Assembly (NCBI GenBank): GCA_030435675.1
Contig: CM059624.1
Location: 12,176,769-12,240,768 of the forward strand
DNA length: 64,000 bases
Direction: 5' to 3'
DNA from: Steinernema hermaphroditum
Taxonomy: Eukaryota; Nematoda; Chromadorea; Rhabditida; Steinernematidae
Shown here: positions 11,585 through 23,669 of the stretch, piece by piece
Position numbering within the stretch: the stretch's first letter is position 1
Layout of the letters: every line of letters begins with the position of its first letter
Translations under genes and position numbers: made by a program
Notes under the pieces: model-generated
Told to the model about the DNA's origin: nothing
Database searches by the model: none
Seen by the model: only the letters and a program-made list of their open reading frames with translations

Positions 11585-14259
11585 ATGGGTAGCGCTTGCT
11601 CAACAACGGGAAGCGTCGGTGTCGCCGATATCGGTAGGTGCTCAGCATTGAAGCGTCAAATTGGCGATGGCGCGCGTCCCTATCGACCGGTTTCTGTTTA
11701 CTCTCTCGAGCCCGGCGGGCCCAGTCCGTGAGCCTAAGTGTTGAGTAATCGATTGCAGAGATGGATCGCCGTCGTGTCAAAGAGGGCGAACTCAAGCGAT
11801 ATCATAAATCGCTTTTCGGCAGCAAATGGAAGGACTCCCATGTGGTTCTGTACTCGGATTCGTGCCTCATGTGGTACGACAAGAGGGTAAGTGAGCATGC
11901 GCGGGCATTTAGTCTTTAATCGACGGTCGTTTAGGGAGAGTCCAAGCCAGCTGGAAGTGCTATGTTGAGGGACGTTGTGCCCTACATTTGTGTCGGACAA
12001 ATGTGCGATCGAATGCCAGGTAAGGGGACTTAATTGGATACAAAAATTGTGGATACAATATGATAGGAAGAAGGGAAAAAAATGTAGTAGAGAGGTTGAG
12101 AAAAAGTTAATAGCTTTCTGGAGCAAATCAATTTTTGAGGGAAGTGCTGGAATAGAACTTGCTTTCACAGCACCTTACCTTGTGGGAATTGCGCCTTTTA
12201 AGGTCGGCTGCTTCTCGCGGGACTGCTTCCATCAATCATCGTTTTTTGCATTTCAAGCAGGTTAATTTAAGGAGGAGAAGGAACTGAAATTGCAGTCTTC
12301 TGATTTTTGACTGATGGAATTTACCGTAAAAATGCGGAACTTCTCTTTCTATAGATCTTCTTTTTACACATATTTTTGTGCATCATTTCTTGGGGATGTT
12401 TCCTTGAATATTTCTTTGAGTATTTGGTTGATATATTGAAAACATTCCCTGATTTAAAAAACGTTTTTGGGATTTATTGTCGCAGCTTTATTCCTTTGTG
12501 CTCATATGTCAAACCTCCGATCTTTTTTAGTGAAAAATCCGGAATAGTTCTGATAGTTTCATAAAGTCACTTAGTTCCATCTTACATTCAATCTTGTGCT
12601 GTATTTTGTTGCTCAATCTTGCTGTATGTTTCATTTTTGGGCAACAGTATAGCTGAACAAATATTGTATGGTACTTTTGTTGCCTGCTTTCTTAAGAATT
12701 CCTTTTGTGTGGCCAAACTAATGCATGGAAACCGGGGGGACAAGTGTTTCATGCGTTGTGAAGTAAGACGTTGTTAGGGGTTTCCTGTGGGGTTTTACCT
12801 ATTTAGTTCCTCGTCAAAACTGTATTTTTGCTCGGCACCCACTTGGCAGTTCCCAATTGAATTTTTGAAAAAAGTAACGTATCTTGTCTTTATCATTTCT
12901 CTTCAAATGTTCCATTTTCAGTTCGTCGTCCTAGTCTCCCCGATGGATATTCGGTGCACCATCTCGTCGCCATCGGCATGGATCCGCGTGCCGACAAAGT
13001 CTACTGGTTCCTTTTCTCCTCCGATACCGATCTCGAAGCGTGGTTCTCTGAGATAACGAAAACGCTTCCTAAACCCGCAACTCCGCCACCTAATCAGCCG
13101 ATGCCGGGTCAGCAGCCTCCTATGGCGCCTCCACCACCTAATAGCTACCAGCCGTCGAATGAATACCGTAAGTTCTAGTTTTTAATTTAGGGAGATAAAG
13201 TTGATAAGGAAGACCTTTTACATACTTATGCATCGGTAACATGGATTATGGTGAACTTTTCTTTCCCGGAAGGGGCTCCCTATATGTGTATACAACATTA
13301 AATTTACAATTTTTGTGTCCGAAAGGCTTTTACTTACGTGACTTACGTTTTATGAATGAAAGTACATGGTGTTGTTTTGATTAATGGGCGAAACCCCTAT
13401 TGACTGTGGAAGAAGCTTCAGGCACTCGAAGTTTCAGTCACCCAACTCTAGTGTGTATTTATTAATTAAGAATACACAGTAAAATTTTTGCATCGCAATT
13501 TCTTGGACTTCTCTGCCTGAAACAAGCAATCCAAAGTTAGAGTAAGCACTGTATTTAGTTTTGAAGAATTCGACATTTTTGCGTTAAGGAGAGTATTCCA
13601 TAATTTCATAGAGCTGCTCTTATCGTAGTGTATACAAACGTTAAATGAAATGTCGCCATATTTCAGGTCCACCAGCGGTCTATCCATCTGGACCACCTCC
13701 CCCCCAGACCACCTACCAGCAGCCGCATCCCAACCAACCTCTGTATCCGCAACAACCGCAGCCTGGTTACGGACCTCCGCCCGTCTACGCCCAGTCTCAG
13801 CCTCAGCCTCAAAACACCACAGTGATCATCGATCGCAGTGGAACTCCCGGCGGCGGCGGAGGCTACGGAGGCGGATCTATGGGTCTCGGAATTGGTGGTG
13901 GATTCTTGGCGGGATCGCTCCTTGGTTACGGTCTTGGAAGCGCCTTCGGTGGACATCATGGCTTCGGAGGAGGTTACGGTTATCCGGGATATGGAGGAGG
14001 CTATGGTGGCGGCTACGGTGGGGGATATGTGCAAGACAACGACACATACATCACCAACAACTACTACAACACGCCCGATCCGAACCAGAGTTCGACTCAC
14101 ACGGACACCGCTCAGCAAAGCACTACCGTAACGGAAAGCTACGACTACGGTGGCGATACGAGCTATGGCGGTGGAGTTGACGACTACGGTGGAGGTGGTG
14201 GATTCGATGACTTCGGAGGTGGCTTCGATAGTGGTGGATTCGACGGAGGCGACTTTTAA
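11585..14259 (+). CDS. PH-domain protein 1, Gly/Tyr-rich tail, N-myristoylation signal
   Basis: Five exons (11585-11633, 11759-11886, 11935-12019, 12922-13167 and 13667-14259) give 366 aa. Exon 1 encodes MGSACSTTGSVG. Gly2 with Ser/Thr-type followers and a nearby Cys fits myristoylation plus palmitoylation. The PH domain (about residues 20-125) starts KEGELKRYHKSLFGSKWKDS, has the first-strand W and YDKR, and ends with the C-terminal helix SSDTDLEAWFSEITKTLPKP carrying the conserved Trp. A Pro/Gln-rich linker follows, then NTTVIIDRSG, a glycine-zipper-like GGFLAGSLLGYGLGSAFGG, DNDTYITNNYYN and a Gly/Tyr/Asp tail. PH domains bind phosphoinositides or proteins at membranes; the partner is unknown. 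An alternative start is ATG 11761, four bases after TTGCAG, which could be a trans-splice site giving a non-acylated form. AATAAA lies at 14353-14358. Confidence 0.88.
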
Positions 14260-14352
14260 GAGTGCAACTTTATTTGTGTACATATCATGAGATCTTTGTT
14301 GTCGCCCCGAGACAGCAAGCACTTTGAGCTCTTTTCAACAATGCTATTGAGC

Positions 14353-14468
14353 AATAAATGTGTTTTCATGTCGGCCTCCGCTTGTTCTCGCCTCAGTGCT
14401 TTTCATTCACTTCGCTACCTTTACTTTGTTGTTTTCAGCAAAGATCTATTGGCCCTTTCTTCAGGAAA
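14353..14468 (+). promoter_or_regulatory. candidate SL2-type intercistronic region
   Basis: The poly(A) signal AATAAA of PH gene 1 (14353-14358) is followed about 80 bases later by the acceptor TTGTTTTCAG (ends 14438). A second acceptor, CTTTCTTCAG (ends 14464), lies three bases before the ATG of PH gene 2. In Caenorhabditis operons about 100 bases separate the upstream poly(A) site from the downstream SL2 acceptor, so the spacing fits. The pyrimidine-rich middle could serve as the U-rich element. No RNA evidence is available from sequence alone. Confidence 0.5.
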
Positions 14469-17306
14469 TGGACGGACAACGGAGAAAGGTCCGCGATGGA
14501 TATCTGCAGAGATGGAAGACTGGATTCTTCAGCAAAAAGTGGAAGGACTGCTATGCCGTGCTATGGAGTGATTCGACTCTCGCTTGGTATGACGAGAAGG
14601 TGAGCACTTTATCCAAGGTTGTTTGTTTTCCGTTCAGGTTTACTTTAGAATTTTTGCCGTAGAAACGTGTGCTTTGAAATTTAGACCGTCCCCAGTACGT
14701 TTTGAAACTTGCAAATGTGTTGGGATTTTGACTGTTTGGATAGGATTTCGCCCCCGGGGAAGTCGCAACGAGATGAACAAAGTAGCATAGGTGTTCATTT
14801 GTTGATATACTAGTCGTCTCCTTTGACAGTTAGATCGCCTCTTTTTGCGCTTTTAGTCGTTCATTTTTGACGATTTGAAGCATTTTCTCCGATATTCAAC
14901 CGTTTTGTCCCATATAGTTTTTAAACCGGCCCACTGAGAATTTTTTGGCATTTCGACCGTCCCGTTTGACACCGCTCCGTAGATTTGGATCGGACTTGAT
15001 CCTTTACAAATACTAAACGGGATGGTCGAAATCTACGTAGGCGATTCGAATACAGATCTTACATTCAAATACAGACGGTACAGATTCGCATTTTTGAGGG
15101 CAGGATCGCTGGCAATGAGGGACAATTGAAATGGCATTATTGCTACTAAGATTTGCCACGTGAACTCAATCAAGAAGTTCACATTTTAATTGCTTCAACG
15201 CATCATCGTTTTATTTCAAAGTGCATACAACGCAGCCTTGTTTGAAAAGGGAATGTGATCACATTTTATATACGCTTATTCGTACAATTTAATTTTTGCG
15301 TTCTTCAAAATAAATGTAAGGCACAGTTGAGCTAAGGAGCGCATAGAGATAGATCTGGTTTATTGTTTTGGTTACTATAGTTATCAAAGCCGCTAGTTGC
15401 AAAGAGATTTTTACTTTAGCGTATTGGAGGAGCTCGTAAGTTACAAGTTTCTTGAAATTTTTGCACGCTTTTCACGTTTTCCACACTTCAATAGTCTTTA
15501 CTTTGACCATTTGCTTCGGTGAATATCACCGCGTTGGAAAATATTGGTTTTATTTTTGTCTGTAGCCATGGCGAAAAGATTTGGACGGCTTTGAATAATA
15601 TGGCGTTTATTTTTGCATCTTACATCGAATACGACATACGATCCCAATGATTCAAACAAAGAGGGTGACGATTCAAATAGTAGCGGAACGCTACACACTC
15701 CAACTCATTTTTGAGCGGACGGTCGAAGTTCAAAAATCAAAAGCTCACATTTTAGCTCAGGAGTTTGTAAGTTGCGGTGTATGTATCCGTAATTTTTGCA
15801 TACTTTTCATTTGTCTCTACTTTGATCGTCCGCTTCAGTGAATATCACCGCGTTGGAAAATATTGATTTCCTGTTTGCATGCAGTTACAGCGAAACAAGA
15901 TTTGAAGACGGCTTTGAATAATATGGCGCTTATTTTTACGTGGCTGGATTTTCTCCCTTTCATAAGCAGTAAATAACCACAGTTCATCGAAGCGTACAAA
16001 AATTTGCTAACAAAGGATTTGTTTCTTATATTTTTGGGCATCATCGTGTCATTTAAAACAATTATAACGTCTCTATCTTCGCTTATCGCTCGATCAAACG
16101 TGTGCCTTGTAGGGAGACAGTTCACCCGTCGATGCCATTCTACTGAAGGATGTTGTGCCGTACATCTGTGTTGGATTACTTACCGATAAAATGCCAGGTA
16201 CTACATTTGATTTTTGGACCCATCTTTAAACTTGTGTTTGTAGTAAAGCGTCCCGAAGTTCCAGAGGGAAACAGTGTCCACCACCTTGTTGGCATTGGAA
16301 TGGATCCCAAAGCGGAAACCGTTCATTGGTTCATGTTCAACTCCGACAGCGATCTCGAGTAGTCCGAGTGACACATTTCTTCCTTTTGAAGCAACTCTTT
16401 CAGGGCTTGGTTCACTGATATCACGAAGACTCTTCCGAAACCAAAAGCAGAGCCTCATCCGATTCCAACCGCTCCCTCTGAACCGCAGCCTCAACCCCAA
16501 CCTGCCCAGCCCCAACCTCAGCCCTACTATCCTCCAGCCCCTCAGCCGGCGCCTCCGCCGCCTTCTTCAACGATCTACGGCGGCGGCGGAGGTGGCGGTA
16601 GCAACACTACCGTAATCATCGATCGTGAGCGCGACAACTATGGAGGCTACAGTGGTTCCGGTCTTGGATTCGGATCGGGATTTCTGATGGGATCTCTTAT
16701 GGGATACGGTGTTGGAAGTGCTTTTGGAGGTCACGAATTCGGCTATGGCATCGGTCCGATGGTATCGCCATTCACCTATGGTTATGGCGGCGGAACGTTT
16801 AGTGGATACGGTAGAGGTTACGTTCAGGTGCGTTATTTGAAATGTTTGAAAAAAGGCTCATATGTTCGAGCATGAGCGGGAGCCTTTTTGTCTAGGTGGA
16901 ACCTGTGAGAACAGATACGACAGCTGCATAATGAAATTTTCATTATTACCGAAAATTTAAGGACAATGACACATTCATAACGAACAACTACTATGGAGGA
17001 GGTGGCGGAGGTCATCACCACCAGGACAACACCGATGATCGCGGTCAAGATGACCAAAACAGAGAAGGTAGATATGACGAGGAGCCTGGCTACGGTGGAG
17101 GCTACGACGACTTTGGAGACACAGGAGACGTTGGAGGCGAACCTGGTCAGCCTGAGCCAGAGCCAGAAGACGAGCAATATGGCGACGATGATGGAGGAGA
17201 TGGTGGATATGACGACTTTGGAGGAGGCGATGACGGTGGAAACGATGACTTCGGCGGTGGAGATGATGGTGGCGATGATGGTGGTGACGATGGCGGAGAT
17301 TACTAA
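14468..17306 (+). CDS. PH-domain protein 2, acidic Gly-rich tail
   Basis: Five exons (14468-14599, 16113-16197, 16244-16358, 16404-16827 and 16962-17306) give 366 aa, the same length as its upstream paralog although exon boundaries differ. The PH domain runs from VRDGYLQRWKTGFFSKKWKD through DVVPYICVG and MDPKAETVHWFMFNSDSDLE to AWFTDITKTLPKPK. An additional 45-base intron splits the DLE/AWF codons. A Pro/Gln linker, NTTVIIDRE, a glycine-zipper segment (GFLMGSLMGYGVGSAFGG), DNDTFITNNYYGG, and an acidic Asp/Gly/Tyr tail follow. No myristoyl exon is seen. The shared exon-2 length (85 nt, DVVPYICVG...MP) across the three PH genes supports tandem duplication. The likely poly(A) signal is at 17457-17462. 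Confidence 0.88.
15420..15945. repeat. diverged direct duplication in PH gene 2 intron 1
   Basis: The block GTGAATATCACCGCGTTGGA AAATATTG at about 15532 recurs at about 15840. Similarity extends on both sides, including CGGCTTTGAATAATATGGCG downstream in each. The unit is about 200 bases with an offset near 310 bases. Confidence 0.75.
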
Positions 17307-18728
17307 ACTTTGTGATACAAATTCTATTTGCACATCACGTTGCATTTTACTCATTTATCTCAGCACTTATTTTGCCAGTATTATTCTTTCTGTTGCCATT
17401 TATTGTAGATCTCACTAAACGTAGTGGTGCTGTATTATCCAGATTCTTTATCATGCAATAAAGAGCTTAGTAGTTTAGTAGGATTACACGCACAGTTGGG
17501 ATGAAAAGCTTGGGCTTTGGGATGCGAAAATGACACCCGAGCTTTAGCAAAGAATTGTAAAAAAAGGCTTGTATTACGCTAACAACGTGTCCGCTTCGGA
17601 TCGAGCTGAAAGCTGAATCGAGCTCCTCGGATCCTATTAGTGAACGTTAATTACAAAACAGCGTCGTATACCAGACCTTGGTTGAGATTTTTAGGGTCCG
17701 GGTTCGACTCCAGATAGCTCCTACATCTTTTGAAACGCGCTTTCCGATCCTAAATTGGTTTCGTATCTAGAAGCACCGGTTAAAAGTGAGCGGTCGTCTT
17801 GGCTCCTCGCATTGCCCGCATTGATCGCCCGGCTCCAAAACACCAGGGAGCTGTGGTCATACAAACGCACTTTTGAGGACGATGAAAGTGCGTACTTATA
17901 CGACTGTTGACGGTCTTCTAAGAGCAGGGCACTAGTACTTACTTTGTTTTCAGACAGGATACATCAATAACTGGTGAAATTACCATATACAAGGGGGATG
18001 GAAAACATCGGATTGGAGCAAGTTAAATTATGATGCGTTTATCTTAATTATCTGTAATTTTTGAAAAAAAGCTGTCCTTTTTTTCAGGTGAACTGCCGTT
18101 TCGAGATGCTCAAGTCATTGGTACAATACTGTAGGTATGGATGCAAAAATGCGATCGGGTGTTCAAGTCAAATGTATGTTCAGGCATGTAGGGATGTCAG
18201 AATATTTCGACCACCTATTTTAATATTTTTTTATAAAATTTTTGTATAAAACATTTTTGTATAAAATTGTTGTACTTCACATAAATTCTGCTTCTTGTTG
18301 GCCGATGTTTTAATGTACCATCTTCGCATTTTTGGCCGATTTGGAAATTGTTGGCCAAATGGGAATACACGCCGATTGAATTGCATCCATTTCATTCGCT
18401 TATCACGACATATGGAAAGATATCAAGACATTTGTTGATCAGAAAACCTTCGAATATTCTTGACATATGCTGTTATACAGGCATCAAACAGCAATGTTTT
18501 TTTCGCGAGAATGTTTCCTGCTGTTGCCGTACCTGCCAAACACTCTGCAGCGTTATCAGGATACGGCATGGGCAAAGATACGCATTTCACAGCTGCCGTA
18601 TCGCGTCTTTGTTTGCCCACCTTGGTTTTTTGGACCACCTGTGTTTCAACCGCCCCATTCCCACACCTTATCGGCGCACCCGCTTAAAGTATTTGCGCCT
18701 TTCCCACGACTCTCTTTTCCACACCGAC
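17307..18728. other. intergenic, PH gene 2 to P450
   Basis: This stretch holds the 3' UTR and poly(A) signal of PH gene 2, a repeat-family-A copy near 17.7-17.9 kb, and a short tandem repeat around 18240 (TTTTTGTATAAAA twice). No gene is evident. The last 200 bases before 18729 are C-rich and are the probable P450 5' region. Confidence 0.4.
17680..17900 (+). repeat. dispersed repeat family A copy
   Basis: It contains GTGAGCGGTCGTCTTGGCTC, then GATCGCCCGGCTCC and ACACCAGGGAGCTGTGG, in the same order as the copies near 55.2, 57.8 and 60.5 kb. The middle AGAAGGCCTGGA segment is deleted in this copy. A GGTTCGACTCC string in it looks like a tRNA B-box, but there is no tRNA fold around it. Confidence 0.6.
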
Positions 18729-21531
18729 ATGCTCTTCTTTTTGGCCGTGCTCTTTGGCCTTTCTGCTGCGTATTTTGTCCACTTGCTATGGCGCCAGACG
18801 TACTTCAAAAGACTCGGAATTCCGAATCCCGCGACTTCTTCTTTGTTTCTGGGAAACGTAAAGGAAATGCAGGAAACTCTGCAACCTTTGGTTTGTTGAA
18901 CTACGCGAAAGGCTCACGTGATATTTGGACAATTTCAGAAGAAGATGTACGAATGGGAACAGGAACTTGGACAGACCTACGGAGTTATCGAAGGCGGTCA
19001 CTTCACCATTGTAACCAGCGATCTTAGCATTCTTCAAGACGTGTTCATCAAGAAATTCGAGAACTTCCATGGCCGCAAACTGCCCCTTCCAGTGGCCATC
19101 GACCAAGACACTTCTCCTTACAACAACGACGTTTTCGGCGCTCAAGGGATGAGGTGGAAACGTCTGAGGGCTATCTCAAATCCGTCGTTTACCAACAGCA
19201 AGTTGAAGGCGTTGGAGCCGGTGATTCAGGACTCAGTGAATCATTTCATCAACATCTGCAGGAAGAACGAGAACAAGGTCTACAACATCCATCCGTGAGT
19301 GGTTTTCTGCGAAATGCAGACGGACTGAGGAATGTTTAGATTGTACAGCCGTCTGACGATGGACGTAATTCAGAGAGTCGCCTTCGGGAGACAAGAGTCG
19401 GTGCTGTATGGCGACGAGGCGGAGACGATAATCGCTCTTGCGCTGAAGACGTTCAATCCGGATCCGATATATACGAACAAGATAGCGGCATTCTTTAGTG
19501 AGTTTTTAGTGAAACCGACGACACAATATGCAGAAATACTGATTCGACTTTCAACTCTAGGGTTTGCTATGAGATCAAATACACGCTCAGAGAACGAATA
19601 ACGGTGATTATGAGCTGTTAATCCTTAGCACTAAGTGTTTTCGCCATAGCACTAACTGTTTTCGCCCTTTCCGACCGATATCTTCTGATCTTTAATCAAT
19701 TTTAGACTCACATTAATCCGCCATAAAAGTACATCTTCCATACAACATGAATTTCATGAATTTTTGAAGAAATACAATTCGTTTGCTTTGGACACCTTTG
19801 TGTTGCGCCTTTTGACTTCCTTACATATCTCTGACTTTTGCCAAACCAGGTGAATTCTAAGCTCCGTGCGCAAGCCAATTTAACAATATAAACAAAATTA
19901 GTTTTGATTTCTTAGAGGTTGCATCTGCGACATATACTAATATTAAACCAGACAAGATTACATCCATAATCGTGGACAAAGATGTTCGGTTACCAGTAAT
20001 CGATTAACGGAACTGTCGGTTCGTTCGTTGGTTTGTGGAACGACGAATGTGTAATCCAAATTGACATTCCATAATAAACATTTTCGCAAATTAAGCAACA
20101 TCAACCGACAACCGAAAAACCCTGGTCGTGAACTTCTGAGCAATTGGAGGGCATTTCTTACTTGTAACCGAACCTATTTTTGCAGATATGATTCCTCAAC
20201 AATTTCGACTTGGCACGAATGCCATGAAATTATACACTTTTGTAACTGTTGTCGTCTTTGTCATCTAGCAGGCATTTTTGCATAAATTGGAAGAATACCT
20301 GAAACAATCACATGCCATTTTCTCCTCTATTGGAGATGATGACTGAATAGTATGGTCCGCAGAATATTGATCTGCGAAGTAAAATGAGAATTTAGGATGC
20401 GGGCGAGCGAAGCTTTCTTAGTATCCTATTTTGCATATTTTTGAACTGAAATGTTCTTAAACAATGTGGACTTTTGAAATCGACTTGTGATCTAGAGACG
20501 TTACGGTCAAAAAGTTTCCCCAAAATTATCGGTTGCATCATTTCCTTATCGCTTTGCTGTGATGATTGTGCTATGTGAATTTTCAGCTTCGACATACGAC
20601 TTCCTTCCCATCACAAAGCACATCTTCAACTTCCTTCGGAAGTTCGCCGGCGACGCTTTCCCTTTCCTTCGTGCGCAGCTGGCCCAATTCGTCACTGATA
20701 GGAAAAATCTGATTGCGCGGGGCGAGGAGCCCCCAGTGGACTTCATCCAAATGTTCCTGGACGCTGAAGCCGATGGAGTTGAGGAGGGGAGGCTCTGGCA
20801 ACAAATGCACACACAACTTGACCGTCAGGCGATCAGAATCGATCGAAAACTGACAGAAGAGGAAATCGTCAGCCAGTGCACCGCCTTCCTCCTGGCTGGC
20901 TATGACACCACTGCCAATTCTCTTGCTTATCTCACCTATCATTTGGCCACAAATCCACAGATTCAAGACAGACTCTACGAAGAAATTATCGCGGTTTGTC
21001 CTAACGAATCGGACATTTCTATGGAGAACGTCAATAGGATTCCATATCTGGACTGGTGTGCCAAGGAGGCGCTGAGGTTGAACCCTCTGGCAGCCGCTGT
21101 GTGCTCTAGAAAGTGTGCCAAATCTTGCCATGTTGGAGACAGAGGCCTTCGCGTTGACAAGGGTGTCAATGTTAGAGCTAATATCCTGGCCGTCCATCTG
21201 AATGAGCATGTATGGGGTGAGCATCCAGAACAGTTCGACCCCGAAAGGTACCTTCTTGTCACTTCAAAGAATCATCTCTATTCTTAGATTCAATCCTCTG
21301 AACGAAGAAGCAGCAACTCGCCATCCTTTGGCCTTCCAAGCCTTCGGATCGGGACCGAGGACTTGCATCGGAATGCGATTTGCTCTCCTCGAAGAAAAAC
21401 TGACAATAGTCAAGTTGTTGAAGAGCTTCTACATCGAGCATTGCGAGGAAACGAAGCTCGTAAGAAAAGGACTTGTTGTGTTGACTCCTGAAAACGTCAA
21501 CATTGTTCTGAGACCACGTCTTGTGGATTGA
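18729..21531 (+). CDS. cytochrome P450, CYP3/CYP13-like
   Basis: A haem-thiolate monooxygenase, predicted ER-anchored by the N-terminal helix MLFFLAVLFGLSAAYFVHLL. Five exons (18729-18890, 18939-19294, 19340-19497, 20587-21247 and 21288-21531) give 526 aa, a normal length. Diagnostic motifs are all present: the WKRLRAISNPSFT region (helix C, WxxxR), I-helix AGYDTT (329-334), ExxR as EALR (386-389), the FDPERFNP region, and the haem loop FGSGPRTCIG with the ligand Cys at 472. The style matches nematode clan-3 enzymes (CYP13A/CYP25 type), which act on xenobiotics or endogenous lipids; the subfamily and substrate cannot be fixed here. Intron 3 is long (1.09 kb, AT-rich). No nearby P450 paralog is seen, although such genes often cluster. 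Confidence 0.92.
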
Positions 21532-22746
21532 AATACAACGCAATGCTGTAAATTTGAATAATTATGAAAAGATTTCTTTGTATTGACGACATACAGAAGC
21601 ACACTGTCAGTATGGTGTCACTACAGTGCAGTGCACAAAGATAGATGGACGCACTCTCCATAATAGTGTGATATTATACTTTTTTCCTAAAGTTGGTTCT
21701 CTACGGAGAGGATGTCATAAAACGTCCTTAACCCTTTACCTGCCTTTAACCAAAAACCATGAGCGATATGTGAGTGGTGCCTTACTCGTTCTCATCAGAA
21801 AGACGGTCATCGCCGCTCGATCACCCGTGCCGCAAAGTCAAGCCGAAGATCTGCTGCAATTCTAGAATTTATGGCTCCAGCCAAACCGGGGATGGTTCTG
21901 AGGTCCGTTCGCTCCATCGTCGCTCCGGATTCAGAATTCTGTCCGCCGCCCCGACATCCACGCAAACCAAATACGTGTATGCCCTTCATTAAAAGGTGCA
22001 ATCTCATTGAAGTTCTTCTATTGCTTTTAGCCCATGGCTCCTTTAAGGCCACGGCTCCATGTCTTCTTGAAATGGCCTGCAAAATTTTTAGCGAAACGCT
22101 CTGCAAACGGAAGTCCACCATCGCTTGTAAGCCTTTGTTTTCGAACAATTGAAACTGAGATATTGTTATGTGTTCATAAAAGTATCAAACTTGAGTGATA
22201 TTACTGAGAAGTTTCAAAATTAATCTCCTCTTATAGCTATCATTACTTCTGCGCACAGTTTCTTCTCCACAGATCAGTTTCCATTTATGTCAGAGTCATT
22301 TTTGGTTGTTTGTGTGAACTTTCGCGGCGCGCCCTTTTCTCCAGAAACCGGCTGACCATGTCTCCCAGCCATCAGCAGCGGTCGATCGTCAATTCGGTCA
22401 AATGTTATTGGCGGCGCCTTCGGTCTCCGACCACTGTTCTCCTCCGCGCGACCATCGCCGTTGCGTTCTTTGTGTCGGGATCGTAGTTTTTAACTCAAAA
22501 TTAATGCCTTAATGCACGTAGACACCAGCGAATAATGAGTGTCTACGTGCTATTTTTTCTAGTGTAGTTTGTATTTGATGGGAACGCTAGATTACAAAAG
22601 TATTTTTGAAGCGATGAACGCTGTTTGAATAACAATCGACGATCAACTTTCGCGATCTTCTATGCTATTTTCTTTCGTCATATTTTTGTGCACGTCGCGC
22701 GCCCATTTTATGAAGCTATTTTGGGAAGACACTTTACGAAGATGTA
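21532..22746. other. intergenic, P450 to mariner element 1
   Basis: No supported gene. A segment at about 21780-21960 resembles the downstream half of repeat family A (AAGCCGAAG... and CGCTCC motifs). A GC-rich island lies at about 22320-22480. A perfect 12-bp hairpin lies at 22514-22550, inside a block repeated on the far side of the mariner element. Confidence 0.4.
22514..22550. repeat. perfect 12-bp inverted repeat
   Basis: GCACGTAGACAC (22514-22525) is the exact reverse complement of GTGTCTACGTGC (22539-22550), with a 13-base loop. The surrounding block, including TAGTTTGTATTTGATGGGA downstream, recurs near 23850-23935 in the same orientation, where the left arm of the hairpin is degraded. 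Confidence 0.7.
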
Positions 22747-23669
22747 CAGGGTGTTCCATAAGTTCTGTAACGCCTCAAAATGAGCATATCTCGCCGAAAA
22801 TTCAACGGATTCGCGCGAAAATTGGTGTACCTATAAAAGAGAACCAGGAGAACAATAATCTAGAACGACTGTTCGAAATCACCACTTTCAGCGGAAAAAA
22901 AGGCTTCCAGAAGTTTCTTAACATTCATCGACGTGGCCACGAGCAAAGGAATCCGCGTACAGCTTTTCACGAATGAGCAGATTTTTTTGATCAAACTATT
23001 TTTAAATCGGCATAACGAGTGAGTTATCCGTTAAACAGGTTCCCCTCTATCTGTTGAGTTCAAAAAAGCCGCTTCCCACAGAAGTCCGTCAAGATATGGG
23101 GCAAAATGAAAGGGGTGGACCGAACGAAACCCGTTTTTATTGAAAAAGGTGTCAGGATTAACTCGGAAATCAATCGAGAACGGAATCTGAAGGCACAAGT
23201 GGCAAGATTCACTCAGGAGCACTTCATAAACAAGAACTAGATGCTCCAGCAGGACCGGGCCCAGGCGAATAGATCGAAATCATCCATGGAGGTCTCGAAA
23301 CAGATCTGCCCCACGTTAGTGGAGCAAAAGGACATGTGGCCCTCCACTAGCCCCGACCTGAATCCGCTGGACTATTACATGTATGGATTCTTGGAGAATG
23401 AAGTCTTGCGAATCCGGAACACTCGCTTGGACAGTCTGAATCGATCTCTGGAGCGAGCATGGGCAACGGACTGCTCGTGGGCACGACGGAAATTTTTAAG
23501 AAACTTCTTCAAGCCTTTTTTTTGCTGGAAGTGGTGATTTCGAACAGTCGTTCTGGATTATTGTTCTCCTGGTTCTCTTTTATAGGTACACCAATTTTCG
23601 CGCGAATCCGTTGAATTTTCGGCGAGATATGCTCATTTTGAGGCGTTACAGAACTTATGGAACACCCTG
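22747..23669 (+). mobile_element. internally deleted mariner-type element with long TIRs
   Basis: The element is bounded by TA dinucleotides (22745-22746 and 23670-23671), the expected Tc1/mariner target duplication. Each end begins CAGGGTGTTCCATAAGTTCT. The inverted match continues for about 175 bases at each end (22747 to about 22921, and about 23495 to 23669) with only a handful of differences. Total length is 923 bp, shorter than a typical 1.3-kb mariner, and the N-terminal DNA-binding part of the transposase is missing. Confidence 0.85.
23085..23480 (+). pseudogene. mariner transposase remnant (DDE domain)
   Basis: The first catalytic block reads SVKIWGKMKGVDRTKPVFIE and continues to an in-frame stop after HFINKN. 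The second block, LQQDRAQAN, is the LQQDGAPAH-type motif with the second Asp. The third is STSPDLNPLDYYMYGFLEN. The frame is interrupted and the HTH half is absent, so no functional transposase can be made from this copy. Confidence 0.8.

Noticed and set aside
13663..14322. Long alternative frames across PH gene 1 last exon on both strands
   Set aside because: They are shadows of a GC-rich repetitive Gly/Tyr exon; the phased model uses only one frame.
17690..17730. GGTTCGACTCC, resembling a tRNA T-arm
   Set aside because: No acceptor stem, D-arm or anticodon arm can be drawn around it, and it lies in a dispersed repeat.
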